64,000 nt of DNA from an uncultured Neomegalonema sp. Lineage in GTDB: Bacteria > Pseudomonadota > Alphaproteobacteria > Rhodobacterales > Rhodobacteraceae. Each line of letters begins with the position of its first letter. The first letter of the stretch is position 1. Positions 25,654-35,328 of this stretch are shown in pieces. A model generated the notes under the pieces. That model had not been told where the DNA came from. It did not search any database and saw nothing but the letters and a program-made list of their open reading frames with translations. Position numbers and translations under genes: made by a program. The stretch covers positions 1 through 64,000 of the forward strand of contig CALDSD010000092.1 of assembly GCA_937911325.1 (NCBI GenBank), in the 5' to 3' direction.

Positions 25654-26811
25654 TTACGGCTTGGTCGCAACGTCATCCATTTTGGCGACAAACCGTTCAA
25701 ACATGTAATAACTGTCTTGCGGGCCCGGGCTTGCCTCGGGGTGTTGTTGAACAGAAAACACTGGGCGGCCCTCCAGCTGGATACCGCAGTTTGTTCCATC
25801 AAACAGAGAGACATGGGTCTCGACCACGCCGGCTGGCAGCGTATCCGCGTCGACGGTGAACCCATGGTTCATGGAGGTGATCTCGACCTTGCCTGTCGCG
25901 ATTTCCTTGACAGGGTGGTTGGCCCCATGATGCCCGAACGCCATCTTCCGCGTCTGCGCGCCAAGAGCGAGCGCAAGCATCTGATGACCCAGGCAAATCC
26001 CGAAGATCGGCAGATCTTTCTCGATAAGAGCCTTGATCATTGGGGCTGCGTATTCGCCTGTAGCGGCCGGGTCGCCGGGCCCGTTTGAAAGGAAGACGCC
26101 CTCGGGCTCGCGCGCGAGAACATCTTGCGCCGTCGCCTGAGCCGGCAAAACCGTGATATCGCACCCGGCGCTGGCAAGGCAGCGCAGGATGTTGCGTTTG
26201 GCCCCGTAGTCGACAGCCACCACGCGCCGCCGCGGCGCCTCTTGCCGGCCATACCCTTCAGGCCAGGCCCAGCGCGTTTCGTCCCAGCGGTAAGACTGCG
26301 CGGCGGTGACTTGCTGCGCGAGGTCTAGTCCCTCAAGGCCGGAGAAGTCCCGCGCTTTCTGAATCAGGGCGTCGGTGTCGAACGCGCCGTCGGGCGCATG
26401 GGCGATCACCGCATGGGGCGCGCCTTGTTCGCGGATCTTGCGCGTCAGCCGGCGCGTGTCGACGCCGCCGACACCGATGCGTCCCTGCGCGATCAGCCAT
26501 TCCGAAAGCGGTTGCGCCGCACGCCAATTCGACGGCGAGGTCGGATCGAAACGGGTGATCATGCCCAGAGCAAAGGGCGTGTTGGCTTCGTCATCCTCGG
26601 GGTTGGCGCCGACATTCCCGATATGAGGGAACGTGAAGGCGACGATCTGACCGGCGTAAGAGGGGTCCGTCATGATCTCTTGATAGCCGCTCATCGCAGT
26701 ATTGAAGCAAAGTTCGCCGGACGCTTCGCCAATCGCGCCAAAACCGACCCCATGCCACACCTCCCCGTCAGCGAAGGCGATGCAGGCGGTCGGGTTCTGG
26801 GGCGAAGTCAT
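25654..26811 (-). CDS. carA: Carbamoyl-phosphate synthase small subunit
   Basis: 385 residues from ATG 26811 with AAAGGA upstream. Glutaminase subunit that hydrolyses glutamine and delivers ammonia to CarB for arginine and pyrimidine synthesis. N-terminal CPSase small-chain domain (FNTAMSGYQEIMTDPSYAGQI) and class I amidotransferase domain with the nucleophile in GICLGHQMLALALGA and the His/Glu pair in QQHPEASPGP. carB is not in the window. Divergent from the GatB/YqeY gene. Confidence 0.97.
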   Translation of the reverse strand: MTSPQNPTACIAFADGEVWHGVGFGAIGEASGELCFNTAMSGYQEIMTDPSYAGQIVAFTFPHIGNVGANPEDDEANTPFALGMITRFDPTSPSNWRAAQPLSEWLIAQGRIGVGGVDTRRLTRKIREQGAPHAVIAHAPDGAFDTDALIQKARDFSGLEGLDLAQQVTAAQSYRWDETRWAWPEGYGRQEAPRRRVVAVDYGAKRNILRCLASAGCDITVLPAQATAQDVLAREPEGVFLSNGPGDPAATGEYAAPMIKALIEKDLPIFGICLGHQMLALALGAQTRKMAFGHHGANHPVKEIATGKVEITSMNHGFTVDADTLPAGVVETHVSLFDGTNCGIQLEGRPVFSVQQHPEASPGPQDSYYMFERFVAKMDDVATKP

Positions 26812-27003
26812 TGGAGATCCTTTGGCGAGCACCCGGGCGCGGACGGGCAAATTGCGCGGAAGCTAATGAGACGCGCCGCTCGAGACAACCATGTTTTGGG
26901 GGCGCGATTTTGCGTTGCGAAAGATTACCGCTACATCCACACCCAATTGCGGGCCCGGATGCGATCGTGTGCGGGCCGAAAGGCGTGAAGTTGGAGCCAA
27001 AAA

Positions 27004-27462
27004 ATGCGCGAGCAGATCACCTCCGCGATGAAACAGGCGATGAAGGACAAAGACGCAGCTCGGCTGAGCGTGCTGCGGTTGATCAATGCGGCCATCAAGG
27101 ACCGGGACATCGCGTTGCGCACCGAAGAGGGCTCGGAAGGGGCCAGCGATGCTGAGATCCTGCAGCTGCTCGGCAAGCTGATCAAACAGCGCGAAGAATC
27201 CGCGACGAGCTTTGAGGAGGCTGGACGTCTTGATTCGGCCGAGCGCGAACGCGCTGAGATCCTGACCATCCGCGAGTTTTTACCGACGCCCCTCACGGCA
27301 GAGGAGGCTGACGCCGCGGTGAACGAGATCGTCGCAGAGATCGGCGCAAACTCGATCAAAGACATGGGCAAAGTGATGGGCGCGCTGAAAGAGCGCTACG
27401 CGGGACGCATGGACTTCGGAAAAGTCGGGCCGAAGGTGAAAGACGCGCTGACGTCCGGCTAG
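27004..27462 (+). CDS. GatB/YqeY domain protein
   Basis: 152 residues. MREQITSAMKQAMKDKDAARLSVLRLINAAIK, IKQREES and IREFLPTPLTAEE with the C-terminal GKVMGALKERYAGRMDFGKVGPKVK are the family's conserved pieces. It is the tail domain of amidotransferase GatB as a stand-alone protein, likely tRNA-binding, but its role is not settled. It lies just ahead of hisS, with carA divergent. Confidence 0.92.
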   Translation: MREQITSAMKQAMKDKDAARLSVLRLINAAIKDRDIALRTEEGSEGASDAEILQLLGKLIKQREESATSFEEAGRLDSAERERAEILTIREFLPTPLTAEEADAAVNEIVAEIGANSIKDMGKVMGALKERYAGRMDFGKVGPKVKDALTSG

Positions 27463-27542
27463 CGGGCGCGTTTGAGGCGTTCCTTGCTCTGCCCGCGCTG
27501 ATCCGATAGACGCGCCGCACGAGGCAGCGAGACGCTAATTTC

Positions 27543-29054
27543 ATGGCCAAAGACAAAAAACAAAAGCCGCGGCGCCCCAAGGCGGAGGCTCCGCGCGGCT
27601 TTCGGGACAGCTTTGCGGCGGAAGCCGCCGCGAGACGGTCGACGCTTTCCCGGATCACTGAAGTGTACCATCGGTACGGCTTCGATCCGCTTGAGACCTC
27701 GGCGATCGAATACGTCGAGTCGTTGGGAAAGTTCTTGCCGGACGTCGATCGTCCCATGGGAGGCGTATTCGGCTTTCAGGATGACGACGGACAGTGGCTG
27801 GCGCTCCGCTACGATCTAACTGCGCCGCTGGCGCGCGTCGCCGCGCAGTATCGGCAAGATTTGCCGTCGCCCTTTCGTCGGTATGCGGTTGGATCCGTCT
27901 GGCGCAACGAAAAGCCAGGGCCCGGCCGCTTTCGCGAGTTCACGCAGTGCGACGCCGACACCGTTGGGGCCGCGTCGGTCGCCGCCGACGCTGAGATCTG
28001 CGCGATGCTCGCAGACGCGCTTGAGGCCGCCGGCATCGAACGCCGGGATTATCAAGTCCGCATCAACAACCGCAAGGTCCTCAACGGTGTGATGGAGACG
28101 ATCGGCGTATGGGATCCGTCCGACCCGGACGGCGACCCGGCGCGCGTCGAGCGGCGGATGACGGTGCTGCGGTCCGTCGACAAGCTCGACAAATTCGGGC
28201 CGGAGGGCGTGCGGTTGCTGCTTGGCCCTGGACGTGAAGACGAGTCTGGCGACTTCACGGAGGGCGCGCGCCTTTCGGCGGAGCAGATCGATCTTGTCAT
28301 GGGCTTTGTGGAGGCGGAACGCGAGGATGGAGCCGCGACCTGCGCGCGTCTGAGAGAACTGGTGGGCGCGTCGGAAACCGGCGCCGCCGGGGTCGCGGAG
28401 CTTGAGCAGATCGCGGAACTGCTCGACGCGCAGGGATACGGCTCGGGGCAAGCGAAGCTCGATCCGTCTGTCGTGCGCGGATTGGGGTACTATACCGGTC
28501 CGGTCTACGAGGCCGAGCTGACCTTTGAGATCAAGGACGAAAAAGGTCGCGTGCGCCGGTTTGGCTCCGTCGCTGGCGGGGGGCGCTACGATGACCTCGT
28601 CAAACGTTTCACGGGTCAGGCGACGCCCGCGACAGGGGTCTCGATCGGCGTTGATCGCCTGTTGGCGGCGCTGCATGCGACGGGGCGTGTGAACGATCAG
28701 GCGGCGCAAGGTCCGGTCGTGATCCTGGCGATGGACCGTGATCAGATGGCCGGATATCAGGCGATGTGCGCCGAGCTTCGCCAGGCGGGGCTGCGGGCCG
28801 AGGTGTTCCTGGGCGGCGGCAATATGGCGAAGCAAATGAAATACGCCGACAAACGCGCCAGCCCGGTCGCCGTCATCGAAGGCGACCAAGAGCGCGCGGA
28901 CGGCGTCGTTCAGCTGAAAGACCTTATTCTGGGCGCGAAGTTGGCGCAGGAAATCGAAAGCCGAGAAGAATGGACAGCACAGCCGGCGCAGATATCGGCG
29001 CCTCGAGGCGATCTGGTATCAGAAGTGCGTAAGATGCTTGCGCGCCACTCTTGA
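27543..29054 (+). CDS. hisS: Histidyl-tRNA synthetase
   Basis: 503 residues. Class II synthetase that charges tRNA-His. Begins with a Lys-rich tail, then the family's [16 protein letters not shown], motif 2 around [27 protein letters not shown], the histidine-binding [10 protein letters not shown] and motif 3 [12 protein letters not shown] with GVSIGVDRL; a C-terminal anticodon-binding domain ends the chain. First gene of the hisS-hisZ-hisG operon. Confidence 0.96.
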   Translation: MAKDKKQKPRRPKAEAPRGFRDSFAAEAAARRSTLSRITEVYHRYGFDPLETSAIEYVESLGKFLPDVDRPMGGVFGFQDDDGQWLALRYDLTAPLARVAAQYRQDLPSPFRRYAVGSVWRNEKPGPGRFREFTQCDADTVGAASVAADAEICAMLADALEAAGIERRDYQVRINNRKVLNGVMETIGVWDPSDPDGDPARVERRMTVLRSVDKLDKFGPEGVRLLLGPGREDESGDFTEGARLSAEQIDLVMGFVEAEREDGAATCARLRELVGASETGAAGVAELEQIAELLDAQGYGSGQAKLDPSVVRGLGYYTGPVYEAELTFEIKDEKGRVRRFGSVAGGGRYDDLVKRFTGQATPATGVSIGVDRLLAALHATGRVNDQAAQGPVVILAMDRDQMAGYQAMCAELRQAGLRAEVFLGGGNMAKQMKYADKRASPVAVIEGDQERADGVVQLKDLILGAKLAQEIESREEWTAQPAQISAPRGDLVSEVRKMLARHS

Positions 29055-29089
29055 ACGGGGCGCAAGGCGGGAAACAAAAGGAGCTCTGA

Positions 29090-30364
29090 ATGGAGCCCGA
29101 ATTCGCTAATCAAGGGTCAGCGCCGGCTCGGCTTGAAGCCGGCGCCGCCTATGCGCCGGCGCGCGACTATTCCGGCGTCGCGCTCGAGCGTCTCAATCAG
29201 GTCAACATCGAGCTGACCAACATCTTTAACGACGCCGGCTTCCAGCCGATCGAGCCGGGCATGCTGCAGCCAGCGGAGCCACTCTTCGATCTTTACGGCG
29301 AAGAGATCTGGGACCGCGCCTTCGTGGTTGAGGACGAGGCCCGGGCCGACGGCGACGGCACGCTGTGTCTGCGCCCGGATTTTACCGTTCCGGTTGCGCG
29401 GGCGCACCTTGCGGCTGGGGGTGGGACCGGCCGGTACGGTTACTTCGGCCCGGTTTTCCGGCGCTCGCCGCCGGGTGAGAACCAGCCTTTGCAGCATCTG
29501 CAAGCGGGCATCGAGATCATCGGGTCGGACGACGCGGCCGCGGCCGATGCGGAGGCGTTTGATCTTGCGCGGAAGGCGCTCGAATGGGCGGGCGTCCAGA
29601 ACTACCGCGTCGTCACCGGCGATCTGTCGATCATCTTTTCGGTCCTGGAGGCGGTTGCGATGCCAGACAGCTGGCGCCGCCGTCTCAAGCGACACTTCTG
29701 GCGGCCCGAGCGTTTTCGACGCGTCCTGGGTCGGTTCGCCGGCGAAGAACCCGCGGACGGCGCCATTCAGGCCGAGCGACTGGCCTTCCTCAAGGCGGTG
29801 GGCGGGCTGGCGCCCGGCGAAGCCGCCGCCGCCGTAGCGGAGATGATCTCGTTGTCGGACACGCCGCAGATCGGAAAACGCAGCGCCAAGGAAGTGGCTG
29901 ACCGCTTCCTGCGTCAGGCGGCCGACGCGCGCGAACACCCTTTGCCGAAGGAAAGCGTCGATCTGATCAATGCGGTTCTGGACATCAAAGGCACTTGTCC
30001 GCAGGCGCTGATGCGCCTCCGCGAATTGCGGGGGTCGGCGTTTGCGCCCAACAGCGGCGCCGATCTTGAGGCCAGCGTCGATCGCTTCGCCGCGCGTCTG
30101 GACGAACTCGCCGCCCGCGGCGTCGACGTCGAAAACCTGCCATTCGACGCGAGCTTCGGACGCAACCTCGAATATTACGACGGCTTCGTCTTCGAGATGG
30201 CGGCGCCGTCGCATGAGCCAGGCGCTGGAGAGGTCAAGCTGGGGGGCGGCGGACGCTACGACCACTTGTTCAAGGCGTTGCGCGCATCTGCGCCGATCCC
30301 GTCCGTCGGCGCCGCATTGCGTCCGGAAGCCATGGTCGCTGCAGGCGCGGGAGGCGGAAGATGA
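29090..30364 (+). CDS. hisZ: ATP phosphoribosyltransferase regulatory subunit
   Basis: 424 residues. A HisRS paralogue without aminoacylation function that forms the HisG-HisZ complex for the first step of histidine synthesis. Visible: MLQPAEPLFDLYGEEIWDRAFVVEDE, LRPDFTVPVARAHLA, YFGPVFRRSPPGENQPLQHLQAGIEIIG and a C-terminal NLEYYDGFVFEMAAP with GGGGRYDHLFKAL. SD AGGAG before ATG 29090. Its stop overlaps the hisG start (ATGA at 30361-30364), so translation is coupled. Confidence 0.95.
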   Translation: MEPEFANQGSAPARLEAGAAYAPARDYSGVALERLNQVNIELTNIFNDAGFQPIEPGMLQPAEPLFDLYGEEIWDRAFVVEDEARADGDGTLCLRPDFTVPVARAHLAAGGGTGRYGYFGPVFRRSPPGENQPLQHLQAGIEIIGSDDAAAADAEAFDLARKALEWAGVQNYRVVTGDLSIIFSVLEAVAMPDSWRRRLKRHFWRPERFRRVLGRFAGEEPADGAIQAERLAFLKAVGGLAPGEAAAAVAEMISLSDTPQIGKRSAKEVADRFLRQAADAREHPLPKESVDLINAVLDIKGTCPQALMRLRELRGSAFAPNSGADLEASVDRFAARLDELAARGVDVENLPFDASFGRNLEYYDGFVFEMAAPSHEPGAGEVKLGGGGRYDHLFKALRASAPIPSVGAALRPEAMVAAGAGGGR

Positions 30365-31398
30365 GCGCGTACTCTGCGACAAGCGTGAACGACGCCAAGG
30401 CCGACGCCGGCGCTCTGCGGTTCGGCTTGCCCTCGAAAGGTCGCCTGCAACAGCAGACGGCGGATTTCCTCGCGACGGCGGGCATCACGTTTGTGAAGTC
30501 CGGGAGCGATCGGGAATATGCCGGCGAGCTGCACGGCATCGACGGGGTCGAACTGGTCTTTCTCCAGGCCGGCGAGATGCCCGAAAAGCTGTCGCGCGGC
30601 GAGATCCATCTTGGCGTCACCGGGGAAGATCTCATCCGCGAACGCAGCCCTGTCTGGGAAAAGCGTATCGCCCTGTTGCGCGCCCTGGACTTCGGACATG
30701 CGGATCTGGTCGTCGCGGTTCCAAAATGTTGGATTGACGTGGCGACCATCGACGATCTCGACGACGTCGCAGCCGACTTCCGCGCACGGCACGGACATCC
30801 GCTGCGCATTGCGACGAAGTACACGCGACTGGCCCGTGGGTTCTTCAGAGAGCGAGGCGTTGCGAACTATCGTCTTGTGGACAGCCAAGGCGCGACAGAG
30901 GGCACGGTCTCGGCAGGGTCTGCCGAGGCGATCGTCGACATCACCTCGAGTGGTGAGACGTTGCGCGCCAATCACCTGAAGGTTCTGGAAGATGGGTTGA
31001 TCCTGCAAAGCCAGGCGCAACTCTGCGGATCCTTGACCGCGAACTGGTCGCCGAAGGCCGTCGCCGCGTTGCGCAGTCTGTTGACCGGTCTTGGCGGACA
31101 GTCGCCGATGACCCGAGAGCTGCCGATCGCCGCCAAGATTGATTCAGACGGCCTGGATCGTGCGGAGCCTGCTTTAAAACGGCTCGGCGCTTTGTTCACA
31201 CAAAGGCCTCTGAAAGGGTTTCCGGGCGAGGCCAAACTCACCGCGCCGTCGGACAAAGTTGGTCTCTGCGTAGACGTCCTGACCGCCGCCGGCGCCGAAA
31301 CCGTTGAGACCGAGGCCGGCGCGCAGCCGATGGTGCAAGGAACCAGCTTGTTCGAGAGCTTTGTCGCCCGACTGGAAAATGCGCGCAGCGCCAGCTGA
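30361..31398 (+). CDS. hisG: ATP phosphoribosyltransferase catalytic subunit (extended)
   Basis: 345 residues. Condenses ATP and PRPP to start histidine synthesis. The catalytic part has LRFGLPSKGRLQQQT, GVTGEDLIRER, RIATKYTRLARGFF and the PRPP loop SQGATEGTVSAGSAEAIVDI. After about residue 240 a further 105 residues follow. HisZ-dependent HisG proteins are usually short (about 200-230 residues), so this one carries an extra C-terminal region while still paired with hisZ; my recollection is that Caulobacter shows a similar long form. Start overlaps the hisZ stop. Confidence 0.95.
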   Translation: MSAYSATSVNDAKADAGALRFGLPSKGRLQQQTADFLATAGITFVKSGSDREYAGELHGIDGVELVFLQAGEMPEKLSRGEIHLGVTGEDLIRERSPVWEKRIALLRALDFGHADLVVAVPKCWIDVATIDDLDDVAADFRARHGHPLRIATKYTRLARGFFRERGVANYRLVDSQGATEGTVSAGSAEAIVDITSSGETLRANHLKVLEDGLILQSQAQLCGSLTANWSPKAVAALRSLLTGLGGQSPMTRELPIAAKIDSDGLDRAEPALKRLGALFTQRPLKGFPGEAKLTAPSDKVGLCVDVLTAAGAETVETEAGAQPMVQGTSLFESFVARLENARSAS

Positions 31399-31562
31399 GG
31401 TCGCTTGGCGCCGCCAAAGGTTTCGTCAAAAGCGCTGAGCAGCAGGGACCGCGTGTTCGCCGCGGATGTCGCCTGACGGGATTTGAGCCACTGGCAAAAT
31501 GAAACAACCCGGTTTGTGAACGCCAACTCGATGGCGTGTCGTTGCGCCAAAGGCGCTGCGGA

Positions 31563-32369
31563 TCAAAAGTCGTCGCCGATGTACTGGCGCCAGATCTTCT
31601 CCCCGATGAGGCAATCGTAACCGTCGGCGTTCGCCCCGCTGACGGTTGCTTGAACCAGCTCCGGGTTTGGGTGAACTCCGGCGAGCTCCATGATCAGTTT
31701 CATGCGCACCGCGGGCAGAAACTCTTCCCAGCTGTGCACTGGAATGGCGAACGAAAGCGGCCCGCCGATCACACACTCCTCGTAGTAAAGATTGAGGTCG
31801 ATCAGATCGGGCAGCATGCCGCGACCATCCCGGGTCATGAGCGGCAGGCCATTGATCTCATATCCCGCCGCGACCAGCGCGTCTCGCGCAGGCGCGACCG
31901 GTCGTCCCATATTGTTCGGGCCGTCGCCTGACACGTCGATCACGCGACGGTCGCCCACAAAGGCGTTTCGCTCAAAGGAACCGGGCGCATAGTCCAGAAG
32001 ACCTGAAATCGACGTTCGGCGCAGTGCCGTCGCCGGGTTGATGGTCAGCGACGCCGCGAAGCGGTCGAGATCGGCGGGGGACCGGATCAAGGTCCACGGC
32101 GTGATCACGCGTTGCTGCGCCGCTCCGGACCATTCGACATAGGTGAGAGCAATGCGCTTGTAGTAGCCGCCGGCGATCGCGCTCCAGATTTCGGGATCCC
32201 GAAGAGCGGTGGCGTAGCCGCGTCTCTGGATCTCAAGCTCCGGCAGCGACATCGAGTACGAGACGTCGACCGCGAGCATCAGTTCCACATCAACGGGCGT
32301 TTCCGCCGCCGCCGCGGTGTGCGCGGCGGTCAGCGCTAACGCGAATGCGAAGCTTTTCACGGTGCTCAT
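31563..32369 (-). CDS. DUF1194 (von Willebrand A-like) secreted protein
   Basis: 268 residues from ATG 32369. Signal peptide at residues 1-21 (FAFALALTAAHTAAAAE). The mature protein begins VELMLAVDVSYSMSLPELEIQRRGY, in which DVSYS is the MIDAS-type DxSxS metal site, followed by RVIDVSGDGPNNMGRPV. This is DUF1194, common in alphaproteobacteria, function unknown and presumed periplasmic. It is convergent with hisG; the spacer at 31405-31417 can form a small TTGGC/GCCAA hairpin. Confidence 0.9.
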   Translation of the reverse strand: MSTVKSFAFALALTAAHTAAAAETPVDVELMLAVDVSYSMSLPELEIQRRGYATALRDPEIWSAIAGGYYKRIALTYVEWSGAAQQRVITPWTLIRSPADLDRFAASLTINPATALRRTSISGLLDYAPGSFERNAFVGDRRVIDVSGDGPNNMGRPVAPARDALVAAGYEINGLPLMTRDGRGMLPDLIDLNLYYEECVIGGPLSFAIPVHSWEEFLPAVRMKLIMELAGVHPNPELVQATVSGANADGYDCLIGEKIWRQYIGDDF

Positions 32370-32444
32370 GGCGCCAGAATGCAGCCATCGCGCGCCGAAG
32401 GCTAGGACAGTCGGCACACATACTGGTGAGCGACGATGGGCGCG

Positions 32445-35180
32445 TCAGGCGGCCTGCGGCCACGCGCGTTTGGCGAGGAAGGCCTTGAGTTCGTCTGCGG
32501 GCATCGGGCGCGCGAAATAGTATCCTTGAAGGGCGTCGCACCCGATCTTGCGCAGGATCTCGAGATGTTCGACATGCTCGATTCCCTCGGCGGTGACGCC
32601 GATGCCCTGCGAGCGGCCCATTTCCGCGATCGCCTCGACGAGCCGTCGCGTTCGTTCGCAAGTGCTGATGGGCCCGATGAGTTTTCGGTCAATCTTCAGC
32701 CGATTTGGGTTGATCTTCAAAAGGCCGATCACCGAGGCGCGGCCGCTGCCGAAGTCGTCGATCTCGAACTCGACCCCTGCGCCCCGAAGCTGGTCGATCG
32801 CCCAAGACACGTCTGCCCCGGCTTCATCGAAGTAGACGGTTTCCAGGAGCTCGAAGGCGACACGCATGTCCTTGGGCTTGAGCTTTACGATGTCTTGGTA
32901 GACGACCGGATCGAGCAGGCGCGGCATACTGACGTTCACGGCCAGCTTCTCGATTTCGACGCCCTCTTCTCGAAGCAGCTCAACCTCACAGATCGCCTTG
33001 CGCATGATCATTCGGTCAATCTGATCGATCACGTTCAGATCTTCAGCGACGTCCAGGAAAGCAAAAGGCGCCACGACGCCGCGTTCGGGATGCCGCCAGC
33101 GTGCAAGCGCCTCGACGCCGATGCACTCATGCGTCTCCGCGTCGAATTGCGGTTGGTAGACCGGAAAGAACGCGTCCGTCTCCAGGCCCGACAAGATCTC
33201 ATCGGCCGTTTGCTTTTTGGCGTTGAGCTTTTTCTGAAGCTCGGACGTGAACGGTACGACCCGGGCGCGGCCATTGTTCTTGGCCTGATAAAGCGCGATG
33301 TCCGCATTCACGAGCAAACTGCGCGCGTCGACGTCCTTGGCGCGCGCCAGGCCGACGCTGGCGCTGAGGCGGCATTCCGTGTCTTTGAAACGGATCGGTT
33401 TCGACATTTCCTCCACGATCCGGTCGGCCATGGCTGAAATGCTTTCGTCCTGGTCTTCTACGCCGTGGCAAAGAACAACGAACTCGTCGCCGCCGATGCG
33501 CGCGACGAAGTCGCCCGCCCGCACGTTCTCTCGCAAGAGTTGGGAGGCCGCCTTCAGAACGTGGTCGCCAGCTGAATGACCGAGCGTGTCGTTGATCTGT
33601 TTGAAGCGGTCGAGATCGACGTGCAGAAGGCAGACGTCGGCGTTCTCGTGGGCGGAAAGCTCGATCGCTTCGAGTTGCTGATCAAGATGGCGCCGGTTCG
33701 GCAGTTCCGTGAGCGGATCATGCATCGCGTCATATTCTGCGCGCGACTTCGACGCGCGCAGCGCATCCGCCATCTCTTCCAGACGCCGTTGCTGGCGTTT
33801 CAGTTCAGTCACGTTGACCCGGCACCCGACGATGTCGCCGCTTTCGGTCTTGCGCTCGTGGATCTGCAAATGTCGATCGCCAGGCAGCTCCTGCTCGATC
33901 ACGCCTTTGGGGTCGAGATGCGCCGCCATGCGCTCGGCGACCCATTCCTCCTCGCGTCCCACCGCCTGCGGATGCATTCCGCGATAAGCGCAGGCGCGAA
34001 TGATGTCCTCGAACTGAGCGCCCGGAACAATCAGCTCAGCGACTTCCGCATAAGTGCGCCGGTACTGTTCGTTACAGATGACCAGTTGGTCGTCCTTGTC
34101 GTAGATGACAAATGCGTCGGGAAGCGCTTCGATGGCGTTCAGCCGGCGCAGGTCATTGGCTTCGAGCTCTGCGCGGGTCGCCTCCAGCTCCTGTTCCTGA
34201 CGCACGGCATCGGTCACATCGACGATGAAGCTGCTGAACCGAACGCCGCCGTTCGCGAGGCGCTCCGGCGTGCCGCGGCCGTGCAACCATTTCTCCACGC
34301 CCGCTGGCGTCGTTATGCGCCATCGATGGGACCATTGTGTGAGGCTTTTGGCCGACTCTTCGACCGATGCTTTCATTTCGGGCAGGTCGTCTGAGTTGAT
34401 GAGCTCCCACAGCGGCGACGGATCGTCGCCCACGTCCTCAAGATCCACGCCCCATAGCTGCTCACATCCCAGGCTCATGAACCCGATCTCGTCCGAGCCG
34501 TCCGGGTGGATCACATACTGAAACAAGGCGCCTGGCAGATGCGCCGCGAGATCGCTGAACTGCCGCTCCGTCTCCACAAGGCGTTGAACGGCGTCCTCAA
34601 GTTCTTTTTTGGTTTTCTGACGATCGAGGCGGTCAAAAGCGAACCCGATCAAGCCGGCGATTGACGAGGCGAACGCCGCTTCCGCAGAGGTCCAGCGTCG
34701 ACGCTCGCCGACGCTTTCGGCGCAGACGATCCCTCTCGGCCCCGCCGCAGAGGGTATCTGCGCGTCAAGCAAAGACATGATGCCGTTCGGGCGCAGGTAG
34801 CTTTCGTTGAATTCGGCCGTCCGCGGATCGGTCTTGGCGTCTGGCGCATTGACCAAGCGGTTCTCAAGAATGGCTTCGAAATAGCGGGGATAGTCGACCC
34901 TGTGAAGTTCGACGCCGGCGCTATGAGACCGGGTCGACCGCTGGAACAGATCGACACAGTCGATCGCCTCCCGCGCCTGGTTGTAGCTCCAGACGCTGAA
35001 ACGCTCGACGCCAAGGGTTTCTCCCGCGATCTCCGCCGCGTGGCGCGCGAAGTCTTCGATGCCGCAGTCGTCGTGCGAACAACCGTTCATCAACCGATCC
35101 AAAGCGCTATTGTAAGCTTCGATGTTGTGGAACACTGAGGTTCCTCCACCCGAGAGCTTTTGTTTAAACCAGCGCAGCAT
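32445..35180 (-). CDS. GAF-PAS-PAS-GGDEF-EAL cyclic-di-GMP protein
   Basis: 911 residues from ATG 35180. Order: GAF (about 25-185), PAS (about 205-330), coiled coil, second PAS (about 350-460), GGDEF (about 480-640), EAL (about 650-905). GGDEF motif RIGGDEFVVLCHG is intact, with an I-site RAGD five residues before it, so diguanylate cyclase activity is possible with product inhibition. The EAL part keeps EALARW, NVSMPRL, EIDDFGSG and KIDRKLIG, with ELLE for the usual ELTE, so phosphodiesterase activity is likely. No membrane segment: a cytosolic sensor of a soluble ligand or light/redox. Confidence 0.94.
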   Translation of the reverse strand: MLRWFKQKLSGGGTSVFHNIEAYNSALDRLMNGCSHDDCGIEDFARHAAEIAGETLGVERFSVWSYNQAREAIDCVDLFQRSTRSHSAGVELHRVDYPRYFEAILENRLVNAPDAKTDPRTAEFNESYLRPNGIMSLLDAQIPSAAGPRGIVCAESVGERRRWTSAEAAFASSIAGLIGFAFDRLDRQKTKKELEDAVQRLVETERQFSDLAAHLPGALFQYVIHPDGSDEIGFMSLGCEQLWGVDLEDVGDDPSPLWELINSDDLPEMKASVEESAKSLTQWSHRWRITTPAGVEKWLHGRGTPERLANGGVRFSSFIVDVTDAVRQEQELEATRAELEANDLRRLNAIEALPDAFVIYDKDDQLVICNEQYRRTYAEVAELIVPGAQFEDIIRACAYRGMHPQAVGREEEWVAERMAAHLDPKGVIEQELPGDRHLQIHERKTESGDIVGCRVNVTELKRQQRRLEEMADALRASKSRAEYDAMHDPLTELPNRRHLDQQLEAIELSAHENADVCLLHVDLDRFKQINDTLGHSAGDHVLKAASQLLRENVRAGDFVARIGGDEFVVLCHGVEDQDESISAMADRIVEEMSKPIRFKDTECRLSASVGLARAKDVDARSLLVNADIALYQAKNNGRARVVPFTSELQKKLNAKKQTADEILSGLETDAFFPVYQPQFDAETHECIGVEALARWRHPERGVVAPFAFLDVAEDLNVIDQIDRMIMRKAICEVELLREEGVEIEKLAVNVSMPRLLDPVVYQDIVKLKPKDMRVAFELLETVYFDEAGADVSWAIDQLRGAGVEFEIDDFGSGRASVIGLLKINPNRLKIDRKLIGPISTCERTRRLVEAIAEMGRSQGIGVTAEGIEHVEHLEILRKIGCDALQGYYFARPMPADELKAFLAKRAWPQAA

Positions 35181-35328
35181 CGCGATCTCGCACACTCGTT
35201 GAATAGAGTGGGCACTGAAGGCCAGAAAGCTTAAAGCAGCATTATTCTGGAAGGTTTGATCCCGAATTCTGTTCTTACAATTTTACGGGTCTGGAGCTTG
35301 CGCAGAGCTTCAGAGGGACACGACCACC

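Noticed and set aside
27816-28889. 357-codon minus-strand frame opposite hisS
   Set aside because: Antisense to an unambiguous hisS.
31460-31500. tRNA T-loop-like GGCTCAAATCC on the minus strand
   Set aside because: Flanking bases do not form the T stem or any acceptor stem, so it is not a tRNA.
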